Source of the DNA: Oscillospiraceae bacterium
GTDB lineage: Bacteria > Bacillota > Clostridia > Oscillospirales > Oscillospiraceae
NCBI GenBank assembly: GCA_017409645.1
Contig: JAFQSI010000180.1
Location: 1 to 29,132 of the forward strand
Direction of reading: 5' to 3'
Length of the DNA stretch: 29,132 nt
Part shown: positions 14,825 through 22,310 of the stretch, piece after piece
Layout of the letters: every line of letters starts with the position of its first letter
How positions within the stretch are numbered: the stretch's first letter is position 1
Made by a program: the position numbers and the translations under genes
Notes under the pieces: generated by a model
Database searches by the model: none
What the model saw: the letters and a program-made list of their open reading frames with translations, nothing else
What the model was told of the DNA's origin: nothing

Positions 14825-14852
14825 AGCCGCCGGTCCATCAGGACCGGCGGCT
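14825..14852 (-). terminator. Hairpin, possible displaced terminator
   Basis: A perfect 12-bp stem (AGCCGCCGGTCC / GGACCGGCGGCT) with a four-base loop. No T run follows on either strand. It lies downstream of the 15051-15611 gene but is separated from it by the repeat element at 14874-15036, which may have been inserted between gene and terminator. Confidence 0.45.
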
Positions 14853-14873
14853 TAAGTGTGTCGGGATGGTGCC

Positions 14874-15036
14874 TTCAAGGCTCCCCTTTAAGGGGAGCTG
14901 TCGCCGCAGGCGACTGAGGGGTGGAAGGTTGGATGTAGAAAATACCCGTTATTTTCTACATATTACAACCTGTTTTCTCCCACCCCTCCGACCCGGCTGT
15001 CGCCGGGCCACCTCCCCTCAAAGGGGAGGCTTGGGG
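14874..15036. repeat. MITE-like element of the 'CTCCCCTTTAAGGGGAG' type
   Basis: Imperfect terminal inverted repeats (TTCAAGGCTCCCCTTTAAGG at the left; the right end, CAAAGGGGAGGCTTGGGG, reads CCAAGCCTCCCCTTTG on the other strand) enclose further hairpins, including CTGTCGCCG..GGCGAC, CCGGCTGTCGCCGGG and a perfect 12-bp stem ATGTAGAAAATA / TATTTTCTACAT (14933-14961). No gene lies inside. This fills most of the 14742-15050 gap. Similar elements are frequent between genes in gut Clostridia. Confidence 0.75.
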
Positions 15037-15050
15037 TTCTCCGGCGGGTG

Positions 15051-15611
15051 TTATTTCAGCTTTGCGCCGTCCTTGAAGGCCTGGCCCACCGTCTCGCCCA
15101 GGACCACATAGGTGTTGTTCATGGGGTCGAAGGTGATGGGGCGCAGCCTGGCGGGGTCCACCTTGCCGTTTTCGTTCAGGATGGACTCGTCGGCGCTGAC
15201 GTTGACGATCCGGCCCACCAGACGGCAGCTCTCGGGATCATAGGAGATCAGCTCGCACTCCATGGCCATGGGCAGCTCGTCGATGAGCGGCGCGTTGACG
15301 AACTGGGAAGCGGTGGCGTGGAAGCCCGCCCGGGCGAACTTGTCGGGGACCCGATTGCCGGAGGTGATGCCCACATAGTCGCAGGCGATGAGCTGGTCAG
15401 CCGTCGCCATGGAGATGGTGAAGGCCCTGGAAAACCGGATGTTGGCGGTGGTCTTGTGGCCCGCGCTGATGCACACGGACACCTCGTGATCATCGCTGAT
15501 GCCGCCCCAGGCGGCGTTCATGCAGTTGGGGGTGCCGTCCTCGCCCCAGGCGGCGATGATGAAGACGGGCTGGGGATAGGACAGGGGATTGGGGCCGAAA
15601 TTCTTGCGCAT
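15051..15611 (-). CDS. Flavin reductase-like (split-barrel FMN-binding) protein
   Basis: A 186-residue protein of the flavin reductase-like domain family, which binds FMN in a split barrel. Seen features are the N-terminal NPLSYPQPVFIIA (8-20), NCMNAAWGG (29-37), and the VGITSGNRVPDKFARAGFHA stretch (80-99), typical of the anaerobe group. Members act as small NAD(P)H-flavin oxidoreductases or FMN carriers; the partner here is unknown. The start at 15611 is set by GGAGGTAA ten bases upstream. Its ribosome site lies within 20 bases of the stop of the upstream membrane protein gene (15632-16681), so the two form an operon. Confidence 0.87.
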   Translation of the reverse strand: MRKNFGPNPLSYPQPVFIIAAWGEDGTPNCMNAAWGGISDDHEVSVCISAGHKTTANIRFSRAFTISMATADQLIACDYVGITSGNRVPDKFARAGFHATASQFVNAPLIDELPMAMECELISYDPESCRLVGRIVNVSADESILNENGKVDPARLRPITFDPMNNTYVVLGETVGQAFKDGAKLK

Positions 15612-15631
15612 AGAAATTACCTCCGTTGAGA

Positions 15632-16681
15632 TCAATGTGTGATATGAAGCAGGGCGGACAGGCGGCGGTGGAGATCGCTCAGACCAAGATGGCTGTCCTG
15701 CTCCAGTTCCAGAGTCCAGCTGTCGAAGGCCAGGACCAATTTTCTCTGGGAAAAGGAGCGTTTGTATTCGCTCCAATAGACGGCCCGGAGGGAGGACAGG
15801 GGGACTGTCCGCTCCCGTCCGAACCGGCGGATACGGATATTCCGGCCCTCCAGCCGGACATGGCAGGCGGTGAGCCGGGGATAGAACAGCATCATCGGCG
15901 CGCCCAGCAGCAGAATGAACAGCGGACGCCAGGAACTGCTGGACAGTGCCCCGCCCAGGATCGCCAGACAGATCGGCAGCAAAGCCACGGCGGCAGCGGC
16001 AGACGGGTTGGGGATGACCGCTCCCCGCTGTTCGCGGTCTTTTGCCAGCAGCCGTGCGGTGGCCCAAAGGGTGAGCCGGTCATGCTGCCAGACCAGCAGG
16101 GCGAAGCCGAGGAAGCCAGCACAGGTGCAGATCGTGCCGATGAGCCCCTGGAGCTTGGGCACTGGCTCCTCCGGCACCGGCCCGGGCATGACGAAGGGGG
16201 CCTGCAGCGCGGCGGCCTCCCCGGCATCGATGGGGGAGAAGGCCACGATCAGGTCATCCTCGGGGCAGTAAGTGAAATGGAGCGAGGTGCCCACAGTCAG
16301 CATCGGGTGGGCTATGGAATAGTATTCAGTGCCCTCGATGGTCACATGGACGCCGCCCCGGAATTCTCCGTCGTAGTAATACAGGGGGATATGATCCGCG
16401 GGCCGGAGGGCGGTGATGGTCCCGGCGGTGGTGTGGGTGTAGGCGTTTTCCTTGGGGTACAGGCAGCCCGACTGCTCCCCGATGGGGACCAGATAGGTAA
16501 ACGCCGCCGCCATCAGCGGGATGATCAGCAGCACCGGCAGCAGGGCGATGCCCACGTTTTTGGTCCTGCGGACCAGAAACCGCATCAACGGAACGGCAGT
16601 CACCAGAAAGAGCGCCAGACTTCCGAAGGTCAGAAGCAGCAGCTCTCCCCAGTAATCCCAGATCGTGAACTGAACAGCCAT
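15632..16681 (-). CDS. Unrecognised multi-pass membrane protein
   Basis: A 349-residue protein without a family I recognise. Two helices lie near 15-35 and 42-63. An extracytoplasmic beta-rich domain spans about 65-165, with HTTAGTITALRPADHIP and VTIEGTEYYSIAHP. Helices follow at about 172-190, 213-232 and 236-255. A C-terminal cytoplasmic segment (VRLEGRNIRIRRFGRERTVPLS, then SWTLELEQDSHLGLSDLH) reads like a PH-type domain. The start is supported by AAAAGGAG. It is co-transcribed with the flavin reductase-like gene downstream. A weak promoter may lie in the 70-base gap to the upstream gene (TATGAT near 16703-16708), or it may share the transcript of the acyltransferase. Confidence 0.72.
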   Translation of the reverse strand: MAVQFTIWDYWGELLLLTFGSLALFLVTAVPLMRFLVRRTKNVGIALLPVLLIIPLMAAAFTYLVPIGEQSGCLYPKENAYTHTTAGTITALRPADHIPLYYYDGEFRGGVHVTIEGTEYYSIAHPMLTVGTSLHFTYCPEDDLIVAFSPIDAGEAAALQAPFVMPGPVPEEPVPKLQGLIGTICTCAGFLGFALLVWQHDRLTLWATARLLAKDREQRGAVIPNPSAAAAVALLPICLAILGGALSSSSWRPLFILLLGAPMMLFYPRLTACHVRLEGRNIRIRRFGRERTVPLSSLRAVYWSEYKRSFSQRKLVLAFDSWTLELEQDSHLGLSDLHRRLSALLHITH

Positions 16682-16751
16682 CGGATCAGCTCCTTTTTTC
16701 TTTCATCATAGCACACAAAGCCACCGATGGGAAATGAAGAATTCTGAAGAA

Positions 16752-17987
16752 TCAGACTGCTGCCAGCACTTCCTCCAGCTTTCCGAAGAACACGTCCTCC
16801 AGCTCCGGGCGGTGGGGGAAGCGGCTGAGGGTGACGGTGAGCTTGCCTGCGGCGGCGATGACGGCGCAGTTGTAGGGGGAACCGGCCCGGGGGGTCAGGA
16901 TGCACTGCATCCCCTCCACATGGGGGGCCATCTCCTCGGGGAAGGTCACGTTGCCCAGATTCGTCAGGGTGATGGAGGAGTTGCTCTCGCCGAAATACTT
17001 GTAGATCAGACGCATGACGGCGCATTTCAGCGCCCGGGGAATGGCCCGGAAGAGCATGGACGCCTGGGTCCGGACATTGTAGGCCATGATGGCGGCCATC
17101 CGCTTGGGGTCCAGCTGCTCGCGCATCTGGGTATGGAACCGGCGCAGCAGCTCCCGCAGGGGCAGCTTTTCCTCGCCGGGCTCCATGGTGGGCAGGGCGT
17201 AGAGAATGAAATTGCGCAGTGTGGCGCTGTCGAACATCCGCCGCAGGTCCACGGGCACCATGATCCGCACGGGCCGGAGCTTCTGCCGGTGGCGCTGCTG
17301 GACCTCCATGATGCTCGACGCCATGACGCCGCTGAGCAGCGCCGTCAGGGACACGCCCTGCTTTTTCGCGGCGGCGACCACCGCGGTGGCGGGATAGGTC
17401 CGGGCCACGGTATGGACCAGGGATTCGCTGTACTTGCCCGGCAGCTGATAGGCGTAGCGGCTGGGCAGATGCAGGGGCTTTCCCGCCTGGCTCGACAGGT
17501 AGGCGTCCACCAGCTCATGATTCTGAGGGTCCTCCTCCAAACTGCGCAGGGTCTGACATACGGGGATGTCCATGTGATGGCGCAGCCGCAGATACTCGGC
17601 GATCAGGGTCGTGAAGGATGCGATGGCACCGTAGCCGTCGGTGACTGCGTGGAAGGCCTCCAGGGAGACGTCCCGGCCGCTGTAATAGATCCGGCAGGCG
17701 CAGCTTCCGATCTCCTCCGGCGTCATGGTGACCAGACAGCCCGGATCCGGCCGGACCACGGGGGCCGCGGCGGCGGGGATGAGGGTGTACTGGAAAAAGT
17801 CCGGCCGGAAGCCGGCGATGATGGTGGGGAAGCGCTTGTAGGTTCGGTCGACGGCCTGCTGGAGCAGGACCGGGTCGACCCTGTGCTTCAGGGTCATGGT
17901 GAAGCGGTAGACATTGGTGTGGCGCTTGCGCATCAGGGCCAGGTAGAGGATGGCGGAATTGTCAACGGCATAGGTGATCTGATCCAT
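16752..17987 (-). CDS. Condensation-fold acyltransferase (alcohol acetyltransferase-like)
   Basis: A 411-residue cytoplasmic enzyme of the CoA-dependent acyltransferase/condensation superfamily. The catalytic HxxxDG motif is present as HAVTDG (H113, D117, G118). The second half shows the typical late segment SSITLTNLGNV (about 350-360). The chain has the two-lobe size of free-standing members such as PapA5-like or alcohol acetyltransferase proteins; no carrier or adenylation domains are present. It would transfer an acyl group to an alcohol or amine, but the substrate cannot be told. The ribosome site (GAGG) is modest. Its promoter lies in the divergent spacer with the aldo/keto reductase, and 70 bases follow before the next gene on the same strand. 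Confidence 0.82.
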   Translation of the reverse strand: MDQITYAVDNSAILYLALMRKRHTNVYRFTMTLKHRVDPVLLQQAVDRTYKRFPTIIAGFRPDFFQYTLIPAAAAPVVRPDPGCLVTMTPEEIGSCACRIYYSGRDVSLEAFHAVTDGYGAIASFTTLIAEYLRLRHHMDIPVCQTLRSLEEDPQNHELVDAYLSSQAGKPLHLPSRYAYQLPGKYSESLVHTVARTYPATAVVAAAKKQGVSLTALLSGVMASSIMEVQQRHRQKLRPVRIMVPVDLRRMFDSATLRNFILYALPTMEPGEEKLPLRELLRRFHTQMREQLDPKRMAAIMAYNVRTQASMLFRAIPRALKCAVMRLIYKYFGESNSSITLTNLGNVTFPEEMAPHVEGMQCILTPRAGSPYNCAVIAAAGKLTVTLSRFPHRPELEDVFFGKLEEVLAAV

Positions 17988-18028
17988 AAAAAACCTCGAT
18001 TGTCAGAATAGAAGCAGTGCTAACTTTT

Positions 18029-18057
18029 ATTATATAATGAAACGCTCTCCCGTGCAA
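18029..18057 (-). promoter_or_regulatory. Promoter of the acyltransferase gene
   Basis: On the minus strand TTGCAC (18057-18052), 17 bases, TATAAT (18034-18029). Confidence 0.72.
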
Positions 18058-18064
18058 GACTTTC

Positions 18065-18093
18065 TTGCTCCGGATGACAAAACGTGCTATCAT
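18065..18093 (+). promoter_or_regulatory. Promoter of the aldo/keto reductase gene
   Basis: TTGCTC (18065-18070), 17 bases, TATCAT (18088-18093), 24 bases before the start. The divergent acyltransferase promoter lies eight bases away, so the two could share control. Confidence 0.55.
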
Positions 18094-18117
18094 AGGAAAA
18101 AATGCGGAGGGATGACC

Positions 18118-19299
18118 ATGCAATATCGGTTGGACAAATACGGAAACGAGCTTTCGGCCCTGGGCTTCGGCTGTCTGCGCTTTCCCCAGAAAAACGGAAG
18201 GATCGACATGGACGCCACCCGGGCGCAGATCGCTCTGGCGGTGGAGCAGGGCGTGAATTACTTTGACACCGCCTATGTCTATCCCGGCTCCGAGGCGGCC
18301 CTGGGCGAGATTTTGGAGTCCGAGGGGCTGCGGGAAAAGGTGAACATCGCCACCAAGCTGCCCCACTATCTGATCAAGAGTCGGGCTGGGCTGGAAAAAA
18401 TGTTCCGGGAGGAGCTGAAGCGGCTGCGCACCGACCATGTGGAATACTACCTGATGCACATGCTCTGCGACCTGGATACCTGGGAGCGCCTGAAGAAGCT
18501 GGGCATTGAGGAGTGGATCGCGGAGAAGAAGAAAAACGGCGAGATCGGTCAGATCGGCTTTTCCTACCACGGCGGCACGGAGATGTTCTGCCGTCTGGTG
18601 GACGCCTACGACTGGGATTTCTGCCAGATACAATATAATTACCTGGATGAACACAGCCAGGCGGGCCGCCGGGGGCTGTACCACGCCCACGGGAAGGGCC
18701 TGCCCGTCATCATCATGGAGCCCCTGCGGGGCGGCAAGCTGGTGGACCTGCTGCCGGGGGAGGCGAAGCGGGCATTCGCGGACTCCGGCCGGGGCTGGAC
18801 GCCGGCCCAGTGGGGCCTGCGGTGGCTGTGGGATCAGAAGGAGGTCACGGTGGTCCTGTCCGGCATGAACTCCCGGGAGATGGTCCTGGAGAACCTCCGC
18901 ACCGCATCGGAGGCCCGGGTGGGCGATCTCGGCGAAGGGGAGCGGGCCGTCATCGCCCGGGCCGTGGACGCCATCAATGCCGGGGTCAAAGTGGGCTGCA
19001 CCGGCTGCGGCTACTGCCAGCCCTGCCCGAAAAATGTGGACATCCCCGGAGCCTTCGCCGCATACAATCGTTACCACACGGAGAGTCAGGCGGGTGCGAA
19101 GCGGGAGTACCTGAAATGCACCCTCTTCCGCAAGACCCACACCAACGCCGGAAACTGCATCGGCTGCGGAAAATGCGAAAAGCACTGCCCCCAGGGCATC
19201 GAGATCCGAAAAGAGCTGGAAAATGTGAAGCAGGACCTGGAGGACGGCAAATTCCGCCTCTACCGTCGGGTGCTGAAGCTGTTTAAGATTTTTGGTTGA
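18118..19299 (+). CDS. Aldo/keto reductase with C-terminal 4Fe-4S ferredoxin domain
   Basis: A 393-residue fusion found mostly in anaerobes. The TIM-barrel reductase part carries the catalytic tetrad D50, Y55, K80 and H114. It also has LGFGCLRFP (15-23), matching the family's LGfG.mR start. The tail has two cysteine clusters, CTGCGYCQPCPKNV (near 299-312) and CIGCGKCEKHCPQGIEI (near 350-366), expected to bind two 4Fe-4S clusters. It is probably a cytoplasmic oxidoreductase that can use electrons from ferredoxin-type carriers; substrate unknown. The start at 18118 is preferred to the ATG six bases upstream because GGAGG (18106-18110) is then seven bases away. It is divergent from the acyltransferase gene. 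Confidence 0.92.
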   Translation: MQYRLDKYGNELSALGFGCLRFPQKNGRIDMDATRAQIALAVEQGVNYFDTAYVYPGSEAALGEILESEGLREKVNIATKLPHYLIKSRAGLEKMFREELKRLRTDHVEYYLMHMLCDLDTWERLKKLGIEEWIAEKKKNGEIGQIGFSYHGGTEMFCRLVDAYDWDFCQIQYNYLDEHSQAGRRGLYHAHGKGLPVIIMEPLRGGKLVDLLPGEAKRAFADSGRGWTPAQWGLRWLWDQKEVTVVLSGMNSREMVLENLRTASEARVGDLGEGERAVIARAVDAINAGVKVGCTGCGYCQPCPKNVDIPGAFAAYNRYHTESQAGAKREYLKCTLFRKTHTNAGNCIGCGKCEKHCPQGIEIRKELENVKQDLEDGKFRLYRRVLKLFKIFG

Positions 19300-19306
19300 C
19301 CACCAC

Positions 19307-19332
19307 GGGGACACCCCCAGACGGGTGTCCCC
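19307..19332 (+). terminator. Possible terminator of the aldo/keto reductase
   Basis: A 10-bp perfect stem GGGGACACCC / GGGTGTCCCC begins eight bases past the stop. A T run is missing (GGGATCAAATTC follows), so it may be only a partial terminator or an mRNA-stabilising hairpin. Confidence 0.5.
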
Positions 19333-19368
19333 GGGATCAAATTCTCCTATAAAAATACTAGGAAGGTC

Positions 19369-19397
19369 TTGACAAAGTTGGCGGGGCGTGGTAGAAT
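19369..19397 (+). promoter_or_regulatory. feoA: Promoter of the feo operon
   Basis: TTGACA (19369-19374), 17 bases, TAGAAT (19392-19397). Two TTAG-N6-CTAA sites follow directly downstream, where a bound repressor would block transcription. Confidence 0.78.
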
Positions 19398-19405
19398 CAA
19401 CATGG

Positions 19406-19419
19406 TTAGCGGTGGCTAA
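19406..19419. promoter_or_regulatory. Putative DtxR-family operator 1
   Basis: TTAGCGGTGGCTAA, an inverted repeat of form TTAG-N6-CTAA nine bases past the feo -10 box. The half-sites match the outer part of the known DtxR/IdeR box (TTAGGTTAG..CTAACCTAA). Assigning it to an iron- or manganese-dependent repressor is inference from the gene context. Confidence 0.6.
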
Positions 19420-19439
19420 TCCGTTTTTTACGGAATGGG

Positions 19440-19453
19440 TTAGCTGAAACTAA
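19440..19453. promoter_or_regulatory. Putative DtxR-family operator 2
   Basis: TTAGCTGAAACTAA, the same TTAG-N6-CTAA form, 34 bases after site 1 and 32 bases ahead of feoA. Between the two sites lies a small TCCGT..ACGGA hairpin. Confidence 0.6.
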
Positions 19454-19484
19454 TCAAATAAGTATGAGAAATCAGGTGACTGCT

Positions 19485-19697
19485 ATGACGTTAAAAAATG
19501 CGGAACCCGGCCTGGAATATCTGATCCATGCCGTCGAGACGGATGACGAGGAGATGGATTCCTTCCTGTTTTCCCTAGGGTGCTACGCCGGGGAGCCCAT
19601 CACGGTCATTTCCCGCCGCCGGGGGACCTGCGTCGTGTCCATCAAGGATGGCCGCTATACCATCGGCGACGAGCTGGCCGAGTGCATCAAGCTGTAA
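19485..19697 (+). CDS. feoA: Ferrous iron transport protein A (FeoA)
   Basis: A 70-residue SH3-like FeoA protein, a small cytoplasmic partner of the FeoB Fe(II) importer. The family pattern is visible: MDSFLFSLGCYAGEPITVISRR (about 25-46), and near the end the RYTIGDELA segment. The start at 19485 has an AGGTGA ribosome site; the ATG at 19464, which would add seven residues, has none. It is first in an operon with feoB, 82 bases upstream, and a third operator copy lies in that gap. Confidence 0.9.
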   Translation: MTLKNAEPGLEYLIHAVETDDEEMDSFLFSLGCYAGEPITVISRRRGTCVVSIKDGRYTIGDELAECIKL

Positions 19698-19739
19698 GCA
19701 TCCGGGGGAGCGGCTCCCCCAACTGTTTTTGATATGTGG

Positions 19740-19753
19740 TTAGAATCAACTAA
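19740..19753. promoter_or_regulatory. Putative DtxR-family operator 3
   Basis: TTAGAATCAACTAA in the feoA-feoB gap, 26 bases before the feoB start. Same spacing of half-sites as sites 1 and 2. It could mean an internal regulated promoter or a roadblock; no clear -35/-10 pair is seen beside it. Confidence 0.5.
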
Positions 19754-19779
19754 CATAATTTGAGGAGGAAATCCAAATC

Positions 19780-21774
19780 ATGAGAATCGCTTTTGCGGGA
19801 AATCCCAACTCCGGCAAGACCACCATGTACAACGCCCTGACGGGCCGCAACGAGAAGGTGGGCAACTGGGCCGGTGTTACCGTTGACAAGAAGGAGGCTC
19901 CCATCCGCAGAGCCTATTCCTGCGGCCTGGAGCTGACCGCCGTGGATCTGCCCGGCGCCTACTCCATGTCCCCCTTCACCACCGAGGAGAGCGTCACCAG
20001 CGACTACATCCGCAACGAGCATCCCGATGCCATCGTCAACATCGTCGATGCCACGAATCTGAGCCGTTCCCTGTTCTTCACCACCCAGCTCATGGAGCTG
20101 GGCATCCCCGTGGTGGTGGCCCTGAACAAGACCGACATGAACCAGAAGCGGGGCACCAGGATCGACGTGAACCAGCTGCGCGAAAGACTGGGCTGCCCCG
20201 TCTTTGAGACGATCTCCATCGACTCCGACAATGCCGATCTGGCCCAGGTGATCCAGGCGGCGGTCAATCTCAAGGGAAAGGGCCAGAAGGCCCCCTATGT
20301 CCACGCAGCCGAGGACCTCTCCAGCAGGGCCGCCGTTCAGGAGGCCGACAAGCAGCGCTTTGCATTCGTCAACGGGATCGTCAAGGCGGTGGAGCATCGG
20401 AAGGTGCTGACGAAGGATTACGGCTTCCAGGACCGGGTCGACGAGATCCTGACCAACAAATGGTTCGGTCTGCCCATCTTCGCGGGCATCATGTTCCTGG
20501 TCTTTGACATCTCCCAGTCCACCCTGGGTCCCTGGCTGGCGGACATCTTCACCGGCTGGATCGACGCCTTCGGCGCGTGGGCAGCTACCATGCTGGAGGG
20601 AGCGAACCCCCTGCTGCAGGCCATGCTGCTCGAGGGCGTCATCGGCGGCGTCAGCGCGGTTGTGGGCTTCCTGCCCCTGGTCATGGTGATGTACTTCCTC
20701 ATCGCCCTGCTGGAGGACTGCGGCTACATGGCACGGGCCACCATCGTGCTGGACCCCATTTTCAAGCGGGTGGGCCTGTCCGGCAAGTCCGTGATCCCCT
20801 TTGTGGTGGGCACCGGCTGCGCCATTCCCGGCGTCATGGCCTGCCGCACCATCCGCAACGAGCGGGAGCGCAAGGCTACCGCCATGCTGGCTCCCTTCAT
20901 GCCCTGCGGCGCCAAGCTGCCCGTCATCGCCCTCTTCGCCGGTGCCTTCTTTGACGATGCCAGCTGGGTGGGCACGCTGATGTACTTCGCGGGCATCCTC
21001 ATCATCCTCATCGGCGCTCTGCTGGTCAACCGCATCGCCGGACACCGCAACCGGAAGTCCTTCTTCATCATGGAGCTGCCGGAGTATAAGCTGCCCAGCC
21101 TGAAGCGGGCGGCGATCTCCATGCTGGCCCGGGGCTGGTCCTACATCGTCAAGGCCGGCACCATCATCCTGCTGTGCAACTTCGTGGTCCATGTGATGCA
21201 GACCTTCAACTGGTCCTTCCAGGTGGTGGAGGAGGGCATGGAGAACACCTCCATCCTGGCGTCCATTGCCAATCCCTTCGCCTACATCCTGGTTCCCATC
21301 GTGGGCTACCATGCCTGGCAGCTGGCTGCCGCCGCCGTCACCGGCTTCATCGCCAAGGAGAACGTGGTGGGCACCCTGGCGGTCTGCTACGGCATCTCCA
21401 ACCTGATCGACACCGAGGCTCTGGAGATGGCATCCGGTGCGGGTTCCGAGGTCGCCGCCGTCTTCGGCATGACCAAGGCTGCGGCCCTGGCATACCTGAT
21501 GTTCAACCTGTTCACTCCCCCCTGCTTCGCAGCCATCGGCGCCATGAATTCCGAGATACGGGACCGCAAGTGGCTCTTCGGCGGCATCGGCCTGCAGCTG
21601 GCCACCGGCTTTATCGTGGGCTTCCTGGTCTACCAGATCGGCACCCTGATTACCGAGGGCCATGTGGGCGCGGGCTTTGTCCCCGGTCTGATCGCCGTGG
21701 CCATCATCGCCGCCTTCATCGGCTGGCTGTGCGTCAAGGGCGATGCGAAGCGCACCAAGAAAGGAAAAATCTGA
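19780..21774 (+). CDS. feoB: Ferrous iron transporter FeoB
   Basis: FeoB imports Fe(II) across the cytoplasmic membrane and has a GTP-binding N-terminal domain. The 664 residues show G1 GNPNSGKT (7-14), G3 DLPG (56-59) and G4 NKTD (116-119). A guanine-dissociation-inhibitor helical region follows, then two gate repeats. Gate 1 has C347 in GTGCAIPG and gate 2 has C376 in PFMPCGAKLP. It is shorter than the E. coli protein (773), as usual for Firmicutes. A strong GAGGAGG at 19762-19768 sets the start. The adjacent Cys-rich gene begins right after its stop, and the three operators around feoA suggest metal-responsive repression. Confidence 0.96.
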   Translation: MRIAFAGNPNSGKTTMYNALTGRNEKVGNWAGVTVDKKEAPIRRAYSCGLELTAVDLPGAYSMSPFTTEESVTSDYIRNEHPDAIVNIVDATNLSRSLFFTTQLMELGIPVVVALNKTDMNQKRGTRIDVNQLRERLGCPVFETISIDSDNADLAQVIQAAVNLKGKGQKAPYVHAAEDLSSRAAVQEADKQRFAFVNGIVKAVEHRKVLTKDYGFQDRVDEILTNKWFGLPIFAGIMFLVFDISQSTLGPWLADIFTGWIDAFGAWAATMLEGANPLLQAMLLEGVIGGVSAVVGFLPLVMVMYFLIALLEDCGYMARATIVLDPIFKRVGLSGKSVIPFVVGTGCAIPGVMACRTIRNERERKATAMLAPFMPCGAKLPVIALFAGAFFDDASWVGTLMYFAGILIILIGALLVNRIAGHRNRKSFFIMELPEYKLPSLKRAAISMLARGWSYIVKAGTIILLCNFVVHVMQTFNWSFQVVEEGMENTSILASIANPFAYILVPIVGYHAWQLAAAAVTGFIAKENVVGTLAVCYGISNLIDTEALEMASGAGSEVAAVFGMTKAAALAYLMFNLFTPPCFAAIGAMNSEIRDRKWLFGGIGLQLATGFIVGFLVYQIGTLITEGHVGAGFVPGLIAVAIIAAFIGWLCVKGDAKRTKKGKI

Positions 21775-21921
21775 ATGGATCTGATCATTGTCTTCCTCCT
21801 GTCCGCCATCCTGGGCGGCGCAGGCTACGCCATCCACCGTTCCAAAAAGTCCGGCAGAAAATGCATCGGCTGCCCCTCCGGCGGCGGCTGCGCCGGCTGC
21901 TCCGGCAGCTGCGGAAAGTAA
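21775..21921 (+). CDS. FeoB-associated Cys-rich membrane protein
   Basis: A 48-residue protein whose ATG directly follows the feoB stop codon, so it should be translationally coupled. It has one N-terminal membrane helix (residues 3-20), a short basic stretch (HRSKKSGRK), then five cysteines (C30, C33, C39, C42, C46) in a glycine-rich tail (CIGC...CAGC...CGK). This is the layout of the small Cys-rich partner often encoded beside feoB in Clostridia. The tail may bind iron or pass it on; this is not shown for the family. Confidence 0.88.
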   Translation: MDLIIVFLLSAILGGAGYAIHRSKKSGRKCIGCPSGGGCAGCSGSCGK

Positions 21922-21927
21922 ATCGCG

Positions 21928-21968
21928 ACGCCCCCGGATCGATTTTGCAGTCGGTCCGGGGGCGTTTT
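21928..21968 (+). terminator. Terminator of the feo operon
   Basis: An 11-bp stem ACGCCCCCGGA / TCCGGGGGCGT with a 16-base loop is followed by TTT. It lies seven bases after the stop. Confidence 0.85.
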
Positions 21969-21971
21969 GCA

Positions 21972-22205
21972 TCATCGGTGGTTCCTGCCGTACATCCAGG
22001 CAAGCTGGGAAAAGCGATATTGCAGATCGCCGACCACATCCATGTATTCCAGAAGCATCTGCCGGTCGTCTTCGCTGAGTCGGGACAGTAAATCAGAAAA
22101 TGCGCCGTCAAGTGCTGCCTGCCGCCGGGATAGCTCCCGGTAATCCGGGTCGCGGTTCGCTTCTTTTTGAACTTCCTCTACGATACGATATACCCATTCC
22201 AGCAT
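21972..22205 (-). CDS. Small hypothetical protein, divergent from an XRE regulator
   Basis: A 77-residue, highly charged helical protein (MLEWVYRIVEEVQKEANRD, then a run rich in R, E, L, S) without membrane segments. It resembles small coiled-coil proteins encoded by Clostridia prophage-like or regulator clusters, but I cannot assign a family. The ATG at 22205 is preferred over 22211 because AGGAGG (22213-22218) would lie too close to the latter. Its promoter overlaps the first XRE operator, so the neighbouring regulator probably represses it. Confidence 0.7.
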   Translation of the reverse strand: MLEWVYRIVEEVQKEANRDPDYRELSRRQAALDGAFSDLLSRLSEDDRQMLLEYMDVVGDLQYRFSQLAWMYGRNHR

Positions 22206-22225
22206 GTACATCCCTCCTGCATGCT

Positions 22226-22254
22226 ATTTTATAACGTTTTGTTATAAAATGCAA
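22226..22254 (-). promoter_or_regulatory. Promoter of the small hypothetical gene, covered by an operator
   Basis: On the minus strand TTGCAT (22254-22249), 17 bases, TAAAAT (22231-22226). The operator at 22227-22249 covers the whole spacer and most of the -10 box. Confidence 0.6.
22227..22249. promoter_or_regulatory. XRE operator site 1
   Basis: Perfect 9-base inverted repeat TTTTATAAC / GTTATAAAA with a five-base centre (GTTTT). Its half-site ATAAC-N5-GTTAT recurs in weaker form 26 bases away. It sits between the two divergent genes. Confidence 0.65.
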
Positions 22255-22256
22255 CG

Positions 22257-22271
22257 ATAACATTTTGTTTT
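22257..22271. promoter_or_regulatory. XRE operator site 2
   Basis: ATAACATTTTGTTTT, a weaker version of the ATAAC-N5-GTTAT site, four bases ahead of a TATACT -10-like box (22275-22280) in front of the regulator gene. This position would allow autoregulation. Confidence 0.5.
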
Positions 22272-22310
22272 GCGTATACTTTTTTCAAACATGGTTGGAG
22301 TGGATGAAAA

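Noticed and set aside
16734..18011. Plus-strand open frame opposite the acyltransferase
   Set aside because: Composition typical of a reverse-strand shadow; the minus strand carries HAVTDG.
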